Origin: an uncultured Peptococcaceae bacterium
GTDB taxonomy: Bacteria; Bacillota; Peptococcia; Peptococcales; Peptococcaceae
Direction: 5' to 3'
Assembly: GCA_900556545.1 (NCBI GenBank)
Contig: USPE01000030.1
Location: 1 to 13,125, forward strand
DNA length: 13,125 nucleotides
Shown: piece after piece, positions 1 through 6,315 of the stretch
Layout of the letters: each line of letters begins with the position of its first letter
How positions within the stretch are numbered: position 1 is the first letter of the stretch
Translations under genes and position numbers: made by a program
Notes under the pieces: model-generated
What the model was told of the DNA's origin: nothing
The model's input: the letters and a program-made list of their open reading frames with translations, nothing else
The model's database searches: none

Positions 1-1
1 A

Positions 2-133
2 CGCGCTGCTCTGGACATTTCCTTGCCTGTCCATCTTAGTCAGACTGCGTCTGCCGCGATTGGGACAGCCTGCAGAAATCTCCATCCAGAGGTGGACTTT
101 CTGCAAAGAGATTGCCCTTTGGCTGGCAGATAA
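2..133 (+). CDS. C-terminal end of an unidentified protein (partial)
   Basis: A reading frame open from the left edge runs 43 codons to a TAA at 131-133. The visible tail has the look of real protein (for example HLSQTASAAIGTACRNLHPE), with two cysteines and no low-complexity sequence. I do not recognise the family. The reading is supported by the strong intrinsic terminator that begins about ten bases after the stop, as expected for the last gene of a transcription unit. The start and most of the gene lie outside the window. It could still be a chance frame, since 43 codons is short. Confidence 0.5.
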   Translation, partial: RAALDISLPVHLSQTASAAIGTACRNLHPEVDFLQRDCPLAGR

Positions 134-142
134 ATTATGGCG

Positions 143-196
143 CAAAAAGAGGACTTCTCTCTCATTCATTTGAGGGAAAAGTCCTTTTTCTTTTTT
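143..196 (+). terminator. Intrinsic terminator, probably bidirectional
   Basis: AGGACTT (150-156) pairs with AAGTCCT (179-185). After one mismatch, TCTCTC (158-163) pairs with GAGGGA (172-177) with one G-U pair, closing an 8-base loop. A T-rich run follows (185-196), and an A-run precedes the stem, which becomes a T-run on the other strand. It ends the left-edge gene and can also serve rsiV, which converges on it. Confidence 0.8.
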
Positions 197-224
197 GGGG
201 CTTGTTTTATAGTCCTGTTTTGTG

Positions 225-1097
225 CTATTTGGAGGTAATTTCAAATTCCTGCTGTCCCATAAAGCCCGGCGCAATGGTATATGGTTCAAAGACAATAACC
301 GGATTGCCTGCCTGATTGATATAAAATGCGGTTGCGGCATCGATGGTGGAAAATCCGCCTTGGTCAGCGGTAAAGTAGGAAAGGGTGTCATCTGCTGCTG
401 TCCGTTCTTGCATTTGTTGTTGGATGCTGGCGTTGGCAATGGCAATGTAGTCATCGCCCAGGATATCCTGCAAGGTAATCTGATGATTGGTTTGCAGATC
501 AATGTTATAATAATAATGGTCGGTGTAAGCGTTGCTCCAGTTATCCATGGAGGTAATGACAAAGGACAGGTACTGGTCGTTCTGGCAGGTGATGTTGTAA
601 TCGATGTTGACCTGCAGATTATGTTTCTGCCATTCTTCCATGGTGCCGCCGGTAGCCAGAAAGGCTTCTTTGTAGTCGTCCAGCCGCTGCTGCGCTTCTG
701 CTGTATGCTGTGCTACAAATTGCTCAATCTGGGCGTTGATGGATTGGGACAGTGCGCTGCTGCCGTTCACTGCCGGCTGGTTGACAGAGATGGTGTTGTT
801 GTCTGTTTGACTGAACCAGGTTTGTACGGTGCAAACGCGGGTGATGGTGCCCAGCAGCGGAATATGCTCTACTGCCTGTGCGATGGAAGGATTCACATTT
901 AGGATTGTCAAAAAGGCAACCAGACAGGCTGCGGCAATGGTGGAAATGGAACGATAGAATGGTCTTTTGGGCGCAGCAGGTTTCTGATAGGGATGTTGTG
1001 CAATGACCTGCTCCAATTTTGCATTTAATTGGGGCGGTACGGGGATTTGTCCATATTGCTGCCGAGCTTGCTGTAAACGAGTTTGGTCGATTTTCAT
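225..1097 (-). CDS. rsiV: RsiV-like anti-sigma factor, membrane-anchored (DUF3298 family)
   Basis: Predicted 290-residue single-pass membrane anti-sigma factor. A short cytoplasmic N-terminus (about 1-45), which would hold the sigma factor, is followed by one membrane segment (about 51-68) and a large outer domain resembling the PdaC/DUF4163 plus DUF3298 ectodomain of Bacillus RsiV. In Bacillus subtilis RsiV binds lysozyme, is cut by signal peptidase and then by RasP, and frees SigV. An AQA signal-peptidase-like site (73-75) sits just after the membrane segment, in the stretch NPSIAQAVEHIPLLG, as expected for that mechanism. The ATG overlaps the sigma gene stop (ATGA, 4 bases) and has a GGAGGA ribosome site, so the pair is translationally coupled. 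Two ectodomain cysteines (89 and 171) could form a disulfide. Lysozyme as the signal is inferred from the family. Confidence 0.82.
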   Translation of the reverse strand: MKIDQTRLQQARQQYGQIPVPPQLNAKLEQVIAQHPYQKPAAPKRPFYRSISTIAAACLVAFLTILNVNPSIAQAVEHIPLLGTITRVCTVQTWFSQTDNNTISVNQPAVNGSSALSQSINAQIEQFVAQHTAEAQQRLDDYKEAFLATGGTMEEWQKHNLQVNIDYNITCQNDQYLSFVITSMDNWSNAYTDHYYYNIDLQTNHQITLQDILGDDYIAIANASIQQQMQERTAADDTLSYFTADQGGFSTIDAATAFYINQAGNPVIVFEPYTIAPGFMGQQEFEITSK

Positions 1098-1582
1098 GGC
1101 GTGTCCTCCTTTAAGATAAGGGATAATTTTTTTAATCCGCTGTAAAGACGGGATTTTACTGTGTTCTCGTTAATCTGTGTCACTTCTGCGATTTGGCGGA
1201 GGGTCATGTCCTCAAAGTAATGCAGCAGAATGATGGTTTTGATATTGGGCGGCAATTGCAGGATTGCCTGATATAAATCGAGGTAATCAGCCTGACTGGA
1301 TAAGGGATCATGGTGGTCTTCTTCCAAAAAGTCTTCGGCGATCACTTCTTTTTTGTTGCGGCGCAGAAAGTCAAGGCTTTCATTGATTAAAATTCGATAG
1401 AACCATGTTTTTAAGTATAGGGGCTCTCTGAGTGTATGATATTTTTCTAACGCTTTGCAGGCGGCGCTCTGCACAATGTCCATGGCGTTTTCCGGGTTGT
1501 GACAATAGCTGTAGGCTACGCGGTAGAAATGTTGTTGATCCGCTAAAAGGAAGGCGGTTAGTTGTTGATAAAGCTGCTGCAC
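1094..1582 (-). CDS. sigV: ECF-type RNA polymerase sigma factor (SigV-like)
   Basis: Small sigma-70 family protein with region 2 (FYRVAYSYCHNPENAMDIVQ, then a stretch ending LKTWFYRILINESLDFLRR) and region 4 (LPPNIKTIILLHYFEDMTLRQIAE plus the recognition helix NENTVKSRLYSGLKKL), and no region 1.1 or 3. I chose the GTG at 1582 as start because GAGGTGA lies 5 bases upstream (1588-1594). The in-frame ATG at 1612 would add 10 residues but has no ribosome site. From GTG the protein is 162 residues, close to SigV of B. subtilis. Its partner is the overlapping RsiV-like anti-sigma gene, so the likely role is a cell-envelope stress response. The symbol is assigned mainly from that pairing; another envelope-stress ECF sigma (SigW/SigM type) is possible. 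Confidence 0.85.
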   Translation of the reverse strand: MQQLYQQLTAFLLADQQHFYRVAYSYCHNPENAMDIVQSAACKALEKYHTLREPLYLKTWFYRILINESLDFLRRNKKEVIAEDFLEEDHHDPLSSQADYLDLYQAILQLPPNIKTIILLHYFEDMTLRQIAEVTQINENTVKSRLYSGLKKLSLILKEDTP

Positions 1583-1624
1583 GAAATTCACCTCGGTTGG
1601 TAGTTTGTTCATTATTATAATATA

Positions 1625-1653
1625 TTAGATGGGCGGCAGCAGAGAAAAGTTGG
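1625..1653 (-). promoter_or_regulatory. Candidate ECF-type promoter for sigV-rsiV
   Basis: Read on the minus strand, CCAACTT (1647-1653) and TCTAA (1625-1629) are 17 bases apart, resembling the AAC-type -35 and the TCTAA-type -10 of ECF sigma promoters. Transcription would begin near 1615, leaving a leader of about 30 bases that fits the ribosome site and GTG start at 1582. Autoregulation is inferred; the match is suggestive only. Confidence 0.35.
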
Positions 1654-1689
1654 AAATAAATTTTTTTTGAAAAGATTTTTTTGAGAAAA

Positions 1690-1718
1690 CTGACATCTGT
1701 AAGTTCATATGCTATAAT
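1690..1718 (+). promoter_or_regulatory. Sigma-A promoter of the yhbY-proBA-nadD operon
   Basis: CTGACA (1690-1695) and TATAAT (1713-1718) are separated by exactly 17 bases. TGC directly before the -10 adds an extended -10 element. A/T tracts at about 1656-1685 could act as an UP element. This is the strongest promoter match seen in the window and lies about 40 bases before the first gene of the long + strand operon. Confidence 0.8.
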
Positions 1719-1756
1719 AAAATATTAGAAATTTTAGCGGGAGGATGAAGTCACAT

Positions 1757-1927
1757 ATGGGTAAAAATGTTTATGCAGCACCTCGTAAGGGTCCTGCCGG
1801 AAAATGGGTGGAATCTGCGGGGGAAAAAACGTTTGTGAAGGATCAGCAGCAATCCAGACAGGCTCGTTTGCAAAGTCTGGCCGCACAATATAAAAAGAAT
1901 GTGAATAAAGATAAGGGGAATTCATAA
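1757..1927 (+). CDS. Small basic protein of unknown function, first gene of the yhbY operon
   Basis: A 56-residue, lysine- and glutamine-rich, soluble-looking protein beginning MGKNVYAAPRKGPAGKWVES and ending with a probable helix (QSRQARLQSLAAQYKK). I do not recognise it. It lies directly behind a consensus promoter. GGGAGG (1739-1744) serves the ATG at 1757 with a 12-base spacing; an in-frame ATG at 1745 abuts that ribosome site and is unlikely. Its stop is one base from the yhbY start, so the two genes are almost certainly co-transcribed. Charge and company suggest a ribosome- or RNA-associated role, but that is only inference. No cysteine, zinc-binding motif or membrane segment is present. 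Confidence 0.62.
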   Translation: MGKNVYAAPRKGPAGKWVESAGEKTFVKDQQQSRQARLQSLAAQYKKNVNKDKGNS

Positions 1928-1928
1928 G

Positions 1929-2225
1929 ATGTTAAATGGAAAAGAAAAACGGTTTTTAAGAAGTTTGGCCAATACCATGGAGCCTATTGTACAGGTTGGT
2001 AAGGGCAGTGTAACAGAAAGTGTTCTGCACAGCCTGAATGAGGCGCTGGATGCCAGAGAGCTGGTAAAAATTAAAGTATTGAAAAATTGTCTGGATGAAG
2101 TGGACGAGGTGGCGCAGGCATTGGCAGAGCAAAGCGGCGCTGAGCTGGTGCAGGTGATTGGCCGCAATGTGGTGCTGTATCGCCGTCATCCCAAAAAGCC
2201 GGTTATTGAATTACCAAAAAAATAG
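1929..2225 (+). CDS. yhbY: YhbY-type CRM-domain RNA-binding protein (ribosome assembly)
   Basis: A 98-residue protein that is essentially one CRM domain, the KH-like RNA-binding fold of YhbY/YqeI. It opens with LNGKEKRFLRSLANTMEPIV and carries the glycine-rich loop VGKGSVTES, followed by the LDARELVKIKVL and GRNVVLYRR strands typical of the family. In E. coli YhbY associates with pre-50S ribosomal particles. Length matches the family. The ribosome site AGGGGA lies about 9 bases upstream. It shares an operon with rsfS, another large-subunit factor, and the order yhbY-nadD-yqeK-rsfS-yqeM is the Bacillus yqeI-yqeM order. Confidence 0.93.
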   Translation: MLNGKEKRFLRSLANTMEPIVQVGKGSVTESVLHSLNEALDARELVKIKVLKNCLDEVDEVAQALAEQSGAELVQVIGRNVVLYRRHPKKPVIELPKK

Positions 2226-2239
2226 GATGTGTGACAGTG

Positions 2240-3376
2240 ATGGGGCGTGAAGCATATAAGGCGTTAGTAGAACATGCGCAAAAAATTGTGGTAAAAGTAG
2301 GCACCAGTACGCTGACTCATAAAAACGGAAAGTTGAATCTGGAACAAATTGAACGGTTGGTGCGGCAGTTATCTGATTTGCGCAATCAGGGAAAAGATGT
2401 GGTGCTTGTCAGCTCCGGCGCTATTGGCGCCGGTATGGGCAAACTCAATCTGGAGCAGCGGCCCAAAACAATTCCGGAAAAACAGGCTGTGGCAGCGGTA
2501 GGACAGGGTATTTTGCTGCACATCTATGAAAAAATGTTTTCCGAATATGGGCAGGCAACGGCGCAGCTGCTTTTGACAAAGGCGGATCTGGAACATCGGC
2601 AGCGCTTTCTGAATGGCCGAAATACGCTGCTGACTTTATTAAAATTCGGCGTGATTCCCATTGTCAATGAAAATGATACAGTGGCGTTTGAAGAAATCAA
2701 ATTTGGTGATAATGACACTCTGGCAGCATTGGTAGGCACTTTGATTGATGCAGACTTGATTTTGCTGTTAACGGATATTGATGGTTTTTATGATGGAGAT
2801 CCGCGTAAAAATAAAAATGCCAAACGAATTTCTGTTGTGGAGACCATTAATGAAGAAATTGAAGGACTGGCGGGCAATGTAGGCAGTAAGTTCGGCTCCG
2901 GCGGTATGATTACAAAAATCACAGCCGCCCGCATTGCGGTAAATGCCGGTATTCCGCTGATGATCGGTCATGGCGCAGAGGATAACATTCTCCGCAGATT
3001 GACCAGCGGAGAAGATGTGGGCACGTTGTTTTTGCCGGTAGAAATGAAGCCTCATTTGCGGAAAAGCTGGATCGCCTTTGGTTCTCATGTGGGTGGAAGG
3101 ATCATCATTGATGACGGGGCCAAGGAGGCGCTGCTTCATAAAGGCAAGAGTCTGCTGCCCAGCGGGGTTACTGCTGTGGAAGGTGATTTTTCGGCGGGCG
3201 CTGTGGTGCAGATTGTAGATTTGCAGGGCAGGGAATTTGCCAGAGGTATTACCAATTACAGCTGGATAGAGTTAAATCGGATCAAAGGACAAAAGTGTAA
3301 GGATATTTGTTCCATTTTGGGTTATAAAGATTATGACGAAGTCATACACAGGGATAATTTGTCTCTTGTGTTATAG
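2240..3376 (+). CDS. proB: Glutamate 5-kinase
   Basis: Catalyses ATP-dependent phosphorylation of L-glutamate to gamma-glutamyl phosphate, the first step of proline synthesis, in the cytoplasm. The N-terminal amino-acid-kinase domain (to about residue 255) shows KIVVKVGTSTLT, VVLVSSGAIGAG, VNENDTVA, FGDNDTLAALV, LLTDIDGFYDGDPR and the lysine-containing loop GSGGMITKITAARIA. A C-terminal PUA domain (about 275-370) includes the segment ending SLLPSGVTAVEGDF. Length is full for a ProB with PUA domain. The start is uncertain: ATG 2240 is used here, while GTG 2237 and GTG 2231 are in frame, and the only ribosome-like site (AGGA, 2224-2227) is 9 bases from GTG 2237 and 12 from the ATG. The family is normally feedback-inhibited by proline. 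The next gene, proA, follows after 12 bases. Confidence 0.96.
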   Translation: MGREAYKALVEHAQKIVVKVGTSTLTHKNGKLNLEQIERLVRQLSDLRNQGKDVVLVSSGAIGAGMGKLNLEQRPKTIPEKQAVAAVGQGILLHIYEKMFSEYGQATAQLLLTKADLEHRQRFLNGRNTLLTLLKFGVIPIVNENDTVAFEEIKFGDNDTLAALVGTLIDADLILLLTDIDGFYDGDPRKNKNAKRISVVETINEEIEGLAGNVGSKFGSGGMITKITAARIAVNAGIPLMIGHGAEDNILRRLTSGEDVGTLFLPVEMKPHLRKSWIAFGSHVGGRIIIDDGAKEALLHKGKSLLPSGVTAVEGDFSAGAVVQIVDLQGREFARGITNYSWIELNRIKGQKCKDICSILGYKDYDEVIHRDNLSLVL

Positions 3377-3388
3377 GAGGCGACATGC

Positions 3389-4636
3389 ATGAATGAACTG
3401 CAGGAAAAAGGATATCTGGCCAAGGAAGCCAGTTATCAGTTGGCAATTATGACAACCGAACAGAAGAATAAAGGCTTGTTGGCTATGGCTGATGGGCTGG
3501 AACAAGCGATGCAGGAGATTTTGGCTGCCAATGAAGAGGATATGCAGCGTGCCAGAGAAAAAGGCCAGCCGCAGTCATTTTTGGACAGACTTTTGCTGAC
3601 TGAAAGCCGCGTAAAGGATATGGCTGACGGACTGCGGGCTGTGGCAGATCTGCCCGATCCGGTAGGCCATGTAGAAGAAATGTGGCTGAATAAAGATAAT
3701 CTGCAGATTGGTAAGATTGCTGTGCCGTTGGGTGTTATTGGCATGATTTATGAAGCGCGTCCCAATGTGACAGCTGATGCGGCGGCGTTGTGCCTGAAAT
3801 CGGGCAATGCGGTTTTATTGCGCGGCAGCGGAGATGCTATTTGTTCTAATTTGAAAATTGCAGCGGTGCTGAGCCAGGCTGCCGAAGCAGCAGGTATTCC
3901 CAAAGGGGCAATTCAGTTGGTTGCAGATACCAGTCGGGAAATCGTTAATGAAATGATGCGCCTGAATCAATATTTGGATGTGCTGATTCCCCGCGGCGGT
4001 GCAGGGCTGATTCAAAATGTGGTAAAAAATGCGACTGTACCGGTGATTGAAACCGGTGTGGGCAATTGCCATATTTATGTGGATGAAACTGCCGATTTGG
4101 ATATGGCGGTAGAAATTATTTTAAATGGGAAGGTCCAGCGTCCCGGTGTGTGCAATGCTACCGAATCGCTGCTGGTGCATCGGTCGGTAGCTGCTCAGCT
4201 GCTGCCTGCGGCGGCGGAAAAATTGCTGCAGGCCGGTGTGGAATTGCGCGGCTGTCCGGAAACCATGCAGTATGTTTCCCAAAGCAAGGCTGCTACCGAA
4301 GAAGATTATGCCACAGAGTTCCATGGTTTGGTTCTTTCTGTAAAGGTAGTGGACAGCATTGAGGAAGCCATTTTGCACATTCGCCGTTACGGCACCAGAC
4401 ATTCGGAAGTAATTGTGACCAATCGTTATGACCATGCCCGTCAGTTCCAGCAGATGGTGGATGCTGCTGTTGTGTATGTCAATGCGTCCAGCCGATTCAG
4501 CGATGGGTTCCAGTTTGGCTTTGGCGCCGAGATCGGCATCAGCACGCAAAAGCTGCATGCTCGCGGTCCTATGGGGCTAAAAGAGCTGACCAGCTATAAA
4601 TATATTGTCAATGGAAACGGACAGATTCGTAAATGA
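3389..4636 (+). CDS. proA: Glutamate-5-semialdehyde dehydrogenase (gamma-glutamyl phosphate reductase)
   Basis: Reduces gamma-glutamyl phosphate with NADPH to glutamate-5-semialdehyde, the second step of proline synthesis, probably channelled from ProB. The 415-residue length is normal. Family landmarks are GVIGMIYEARPNVTADAAAL, LKSGNAVLLRGSGDA, LIPRGGAGLI, VIETGVGNCHIYVD and the catalytic cysteine in PGVCNATESLLVH (Cys255). GGAGG (3376-3380) is 8 bases before the ATG. A nearby ATG at 3385 is in another frame and stops at once. The last bases overlap nadD (ATGA), giving translational coupling. No truncation or missing key residue was seen. Confidence 0.97.
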   Translation: MNELQEKGYLAKEASYQLAIMTTEQKNKGLLAMADGLEQAMQEILAANEEDMQRAREKGQPQSFLDRLLLTESRVKDMADGLRAVADLPDPVGHVEEMWLNKDNLQIGKIAVPLGVIGMIYEARPNVTADAAALCLKSGNAVLLRGSGDAICSNLKIAAVLSQAAEAAGIPKGAIQLVADTSREIVNEMMRLNQYLDVLIPRGGAGLIQNVVKNATVPVIETGVGNCHIYVDETADLDMAVEIILNGKVQRPGVCNATESLLVHRSVAAQLLPAAAEKLLQAGVELRGCPETMQYVSQSKAATEEDYATEFHGLVLSVKVVDSIEEAILHIRRYGTRHSEVIVTNRYDHARQFQQMVDAAVVYVNASSRFSDGFQFGFGAEIGISTQKLHARGPMGLKELTSYKYIVNGNGQIRK

Positions 4637-5337
4637 GAAAAATAGGGTTATTAGGCGGTACGTTTGATCCGGTGCATTTTGGCCATCTGCGCCTGGCTGA
4701 GCAGTGTCAGCAAAAGTTAAATCTGGAGGAAATCTGGTTTATTCCCGCTGCTCATCCGCCCCATAAGGATTGGAAGATCAGTCCTTATGCAAAACGGCGA
4801 AAGTGGCTTGAGCAGGCATTGGAAGGAAACAACACCTATCGCATTTTGGACATAGAGCAAGAGCGGGAAGGAAAGTCGTATACGGTTCACACGTTAAAGG
4901 CGCTGCATAAGGCAGAGCCTGATTGCGAGTTTTATTTTTTGACCGGTGCAGATTCGCTGACCTATTTGGATCACTGGCACCATTGGGAAGAAATTTTGGA
5001 TTTGTGCCATTTTGTGGCTACCACCCGTCCCGGGTATGGCAGCAGCATACCGGAGCGATTGCAGAAAGAGGCAAAACAGCATAAAGACGGTATACTTTGC
5101 CTGGAAATTGATGCTTTAAATATTTCATCTACAGAGGTGCGGAAGCAGATTGCGCTGCAGCATGACATCAGCCAATTGGTGCCGGAAAAAATTATCGATG
5201 AGGTGAAACATAGTATGGAAATAAAGGTGGAAGGCTATAAAGAGCTGCTGAAAACACGGCTGTCGGTAAAACGGTATACCCATTCGGTAGGGGTAGCCAA
5301 TACGGCGGGGCAATGTGGCGGCAGGTTTTACAGCTGA
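4633..5337 (+). CDS. nadD: Nicotinate-nucleotide adenylyltransferase, running into a broken YqeK domain
   Basis: Transfers AMP from ATP to nicotinate mononucleotide, forming deamido-NAD. The nucleotidyltransferase signature GGTFDPVHFGH (His15, His18) and the C-terminal motif SSTEVR (165-170) are intact, as are HPPHK and TGADSL. NadD proper should end near residue 194. Instead the frame continues without a stop into the N-terminus of YqeK, which begins at an internal ATG (5215, codon 195) and includes RYTHSVGVANTA. It then enters an 80-bp imperfect duplication and stops after about ten missense codons (GQCGGRFYS). Without the duplicated 80 bases the frame would run on to 5885 as one NadD-YqeK polypeptide. 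NadD proteins fused to an HD domain are known from mycoplasmas. It has no ribosome site of its own and overlaps the proA stop by 4 bases, so coupled translation is likely. NadD activity should be unaffected. Confidence 0.93.
   Translation: MRKIGLLGGTFDPVHFGHLRLAEQCQQKLNLEEIWFIPAAHPPHKDWKISPYAKRRKWLEQALEGNNTYRILDIEQEREGKSYTVHTLKALHKAEPDCEFYFLTGADSLTYLDHWHHWEEILDLCHFVATTRPGYGSSIPERLQKEAKQHKDGILCLEIDALNISSTEVRKQIALQHDISQLVPEKIIDEVKHSMEIKVEGYKELLKTRLSVKRYTHSVGVANTAGQCGGRFYS
5200..5217 (+). promoter_or_regulatory. Internal ribosome site and ATG for YqeK inside the nadD frame
   Basis: GAGGTGA (5200-5206) lies 8 bases before an ATG (5215-5217) that is in frame with nadD and placed exactly where a stand-alone YqeK would begin (MEIKVEGYKELLKTRLS). 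It would allow separate YqeK to be made in addition to a NadD-YqeK fusion. Whether it is used is inference. Confidence 0.5.
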
Positions 5338-5388
5338 TACCCGGGAAAAACGGTTATCCCCGTGGGGTGGGGTTAGCCAATACGGCGG
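5294..5388 (+). repeat. 80-bp imperfect tandem duplication disrupting nadD-yqeK
   Basis: TAGCCAATACGGCGG occurs at 5294-5308 and again at 5374-5388, an offset of 80. Bases 5341-5373 resemble the sequence just before the first copy, with substitutions and single-base insertions. Bases 5309-5336 resemble the sequence just after the second copy. Eighty is not a multiple of three, so the frame shifts. Removing 5309-5388 leaves 4633-5885 as an uninterrupted frame of 391 codons including the stop. Confidence 0.85.
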
Positions 5389-5885
5389 CCAAGTTGGCCG
5401 GTATGTTTAACGGCAACATTGCGCAGGCTTATCTGGCCGGATTATTGCATGATTATGCCAGAGAAGTGCCCAACAGCGAACTGCTGGAGCTGGCGGTGGA
5501 GCATAATCTGGTGCAGGATTCGGTGGAATTATTGCAGCCCAATTTGCTGCACGGCGCGGTAGGCGCCTGGATGCTGCAGGAGCAGGGCATTGTAGAGGAT
5601 GAAGCCGTTTTGAACGCCATACGCTGGCATACAACGGGGCATCCCGATATGGATCAGCTGGCGCGCATTATTTATATTGCCGATTATATTGAACCGGAGC
5701 GGAAGTTTCCCGGTGTGGAAGCTTTGCGCACCATTGCCCATCGTGATTTAGATTTGGGAGTTTTGGCGGGATTGGATCATACCATCAGCTTTTTGATTCA
5801 AAAAAATGGGTTTCTGCATCCCTTGTCGGTGGCCGCCAGAAATCGTTTGCTGGAAGAAAAAATAGAAGACCAGCATGGAAATTAA
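5313..5885 (+). CDS. yqeK: YqeK HD-domain Ap4A hydrolase, N-terminus damaged by the duplication
   Basis: YqeK proteins are HD-domain phosphohydrolases that split diadenosine tetraphosphate symmetrically to ADP. In the sequence as given, the only open frame for most of the domain begins at ATG 5313, but its first 20 or so residues come from the noisy 80-bp duplication. The remaining metal-site residues are present: LLHDYA (His46, Asp47), LLHGAVGA (His80), RWHTTGH (His106, His110) and ADYIEPER (Asp124). The first HD-domain histidine, found upstream as RYTHSVGV (5281-5283, in the nadD frame), is an arginine here (YPRGVG, Arg17). As written the product should therefore be impaired. With the 80 bases removed, YqeK would start at 5215, have 196 residues and carry every ligand. 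The 5313 start lacks a ribosome site and is probably not real. Confidence 0.8.
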   Translation: MWRQVLQLIPGKNGYPRGVGLANTAAKLAGMFNGNIAQAYLAGLLHDYAREVPNSELLELAVEHNLVQDSVELLQPNLLHGAVGAWMLQEQGIVEDEAVLNAIRWHTTGHPDMDQLARIIYIADYIEPERKFPGVEALRTIAHRDLDLGVLAGLDHTISFLIQKNGFLHPLSVAARNRLLEEKIEDQHGN

Positions 5886-5890
5886 ATATT

Positions 5891-5923
5891 GATAAAAGCA
5901 GTTTTTCAGCGATTGCTTTTATC
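5891..5923 (+). other. Perfect 10-bp hairpin between yqeK and rsfS
   Basis: GATAAAAGCA (5891-5900) is exactly complementary to TGCTTTTATC (5914-5923) around a 13-base loop. It sits just after the yqeK stop and 31 bases before rsfS. No T-run follows, so it is not a standard terminator. It could be an mRNA processing or stability element, or a weak attenuator separating the two halves of the operon. Confidence 0.5.
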
Positions 5924-5954
5924 GGATTAATAACAGAAAAAATGGAGGATTTTC

Positions 5955-6314
5955 ATGGAAGGATTACAGTTAGTAACAGAGATTGTGAAAGCATTAGATG
6001 AAAAAAAAGCAATGGATATCAAAGTATTGGATATTCACGGACAAACGGGCATTGCCGATTATTTTGTTATTTGCAACGGAACCAGCACACCGCACACCAA
6101 AGCGCTGTCCGATTTTGTAGAGGAAAAAGTTGAAAAAACACTGGATGAACGGATTTTGCGTCGGGAAGGATATCAGGGCGGCGGTTGGATTCTGCTGGAC
6201 TATGGAATGGTTATTGTACAGATTTTTAAACCGGAAGAACGGGCCTATTACAATCTGGAAAAATTGTGGGGCGACAGTCCGGAAGTGGACATTGCGCCTA
6301 TGATTGGGGAATAG
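5955..6314 (+). CDS. rsfS: Ribosome silencing factor RsfS
   Basis: A 119-residue protein of the RsfS/Iojap family, which binds ribosomal protein uL14 on the 50S subunit and blocks joining with 30S, lowering translation when nutrients are scarce. Family features are the N-terminal helix LVTEIVKALDEKKAMDIKVL, the DIHGQTGIADYFVICNGTS segment, REGYQGGGWILLDYG and VQIFKPEERAYYNLEKLWGD. Length is typical. GGAGG (5943-5947) is 7 bases before the ATG. It lies after yqeK, as in B. subtilis (yqeK-yqeL), without the LytR-type gene found between them in some relatives. Its stop is one base from the next start. Confidence 0.96.
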   Translation: MEGLQLVTEIVKALDEKKAMDIKVLDIHGQTGIADYFVICNGTSTPHTKALSDFVEEKVEKTLDERILRREGYQGGGWILLDYGMVIVQIFKPEERAYYNLEKLWGDSPEVDIAPMIGE

Positions 6315-6315
6315 T

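Noticed and set aside
222..902. A 226-codon open frame on the + strand
   Set aside because: It lies entirely antisense to rsiV, whose frame shows clear family structure, a ribosome site and overlap with the sigma gene. The + strand frame has repetitive valine/glycine-rich content typical of a shadow.
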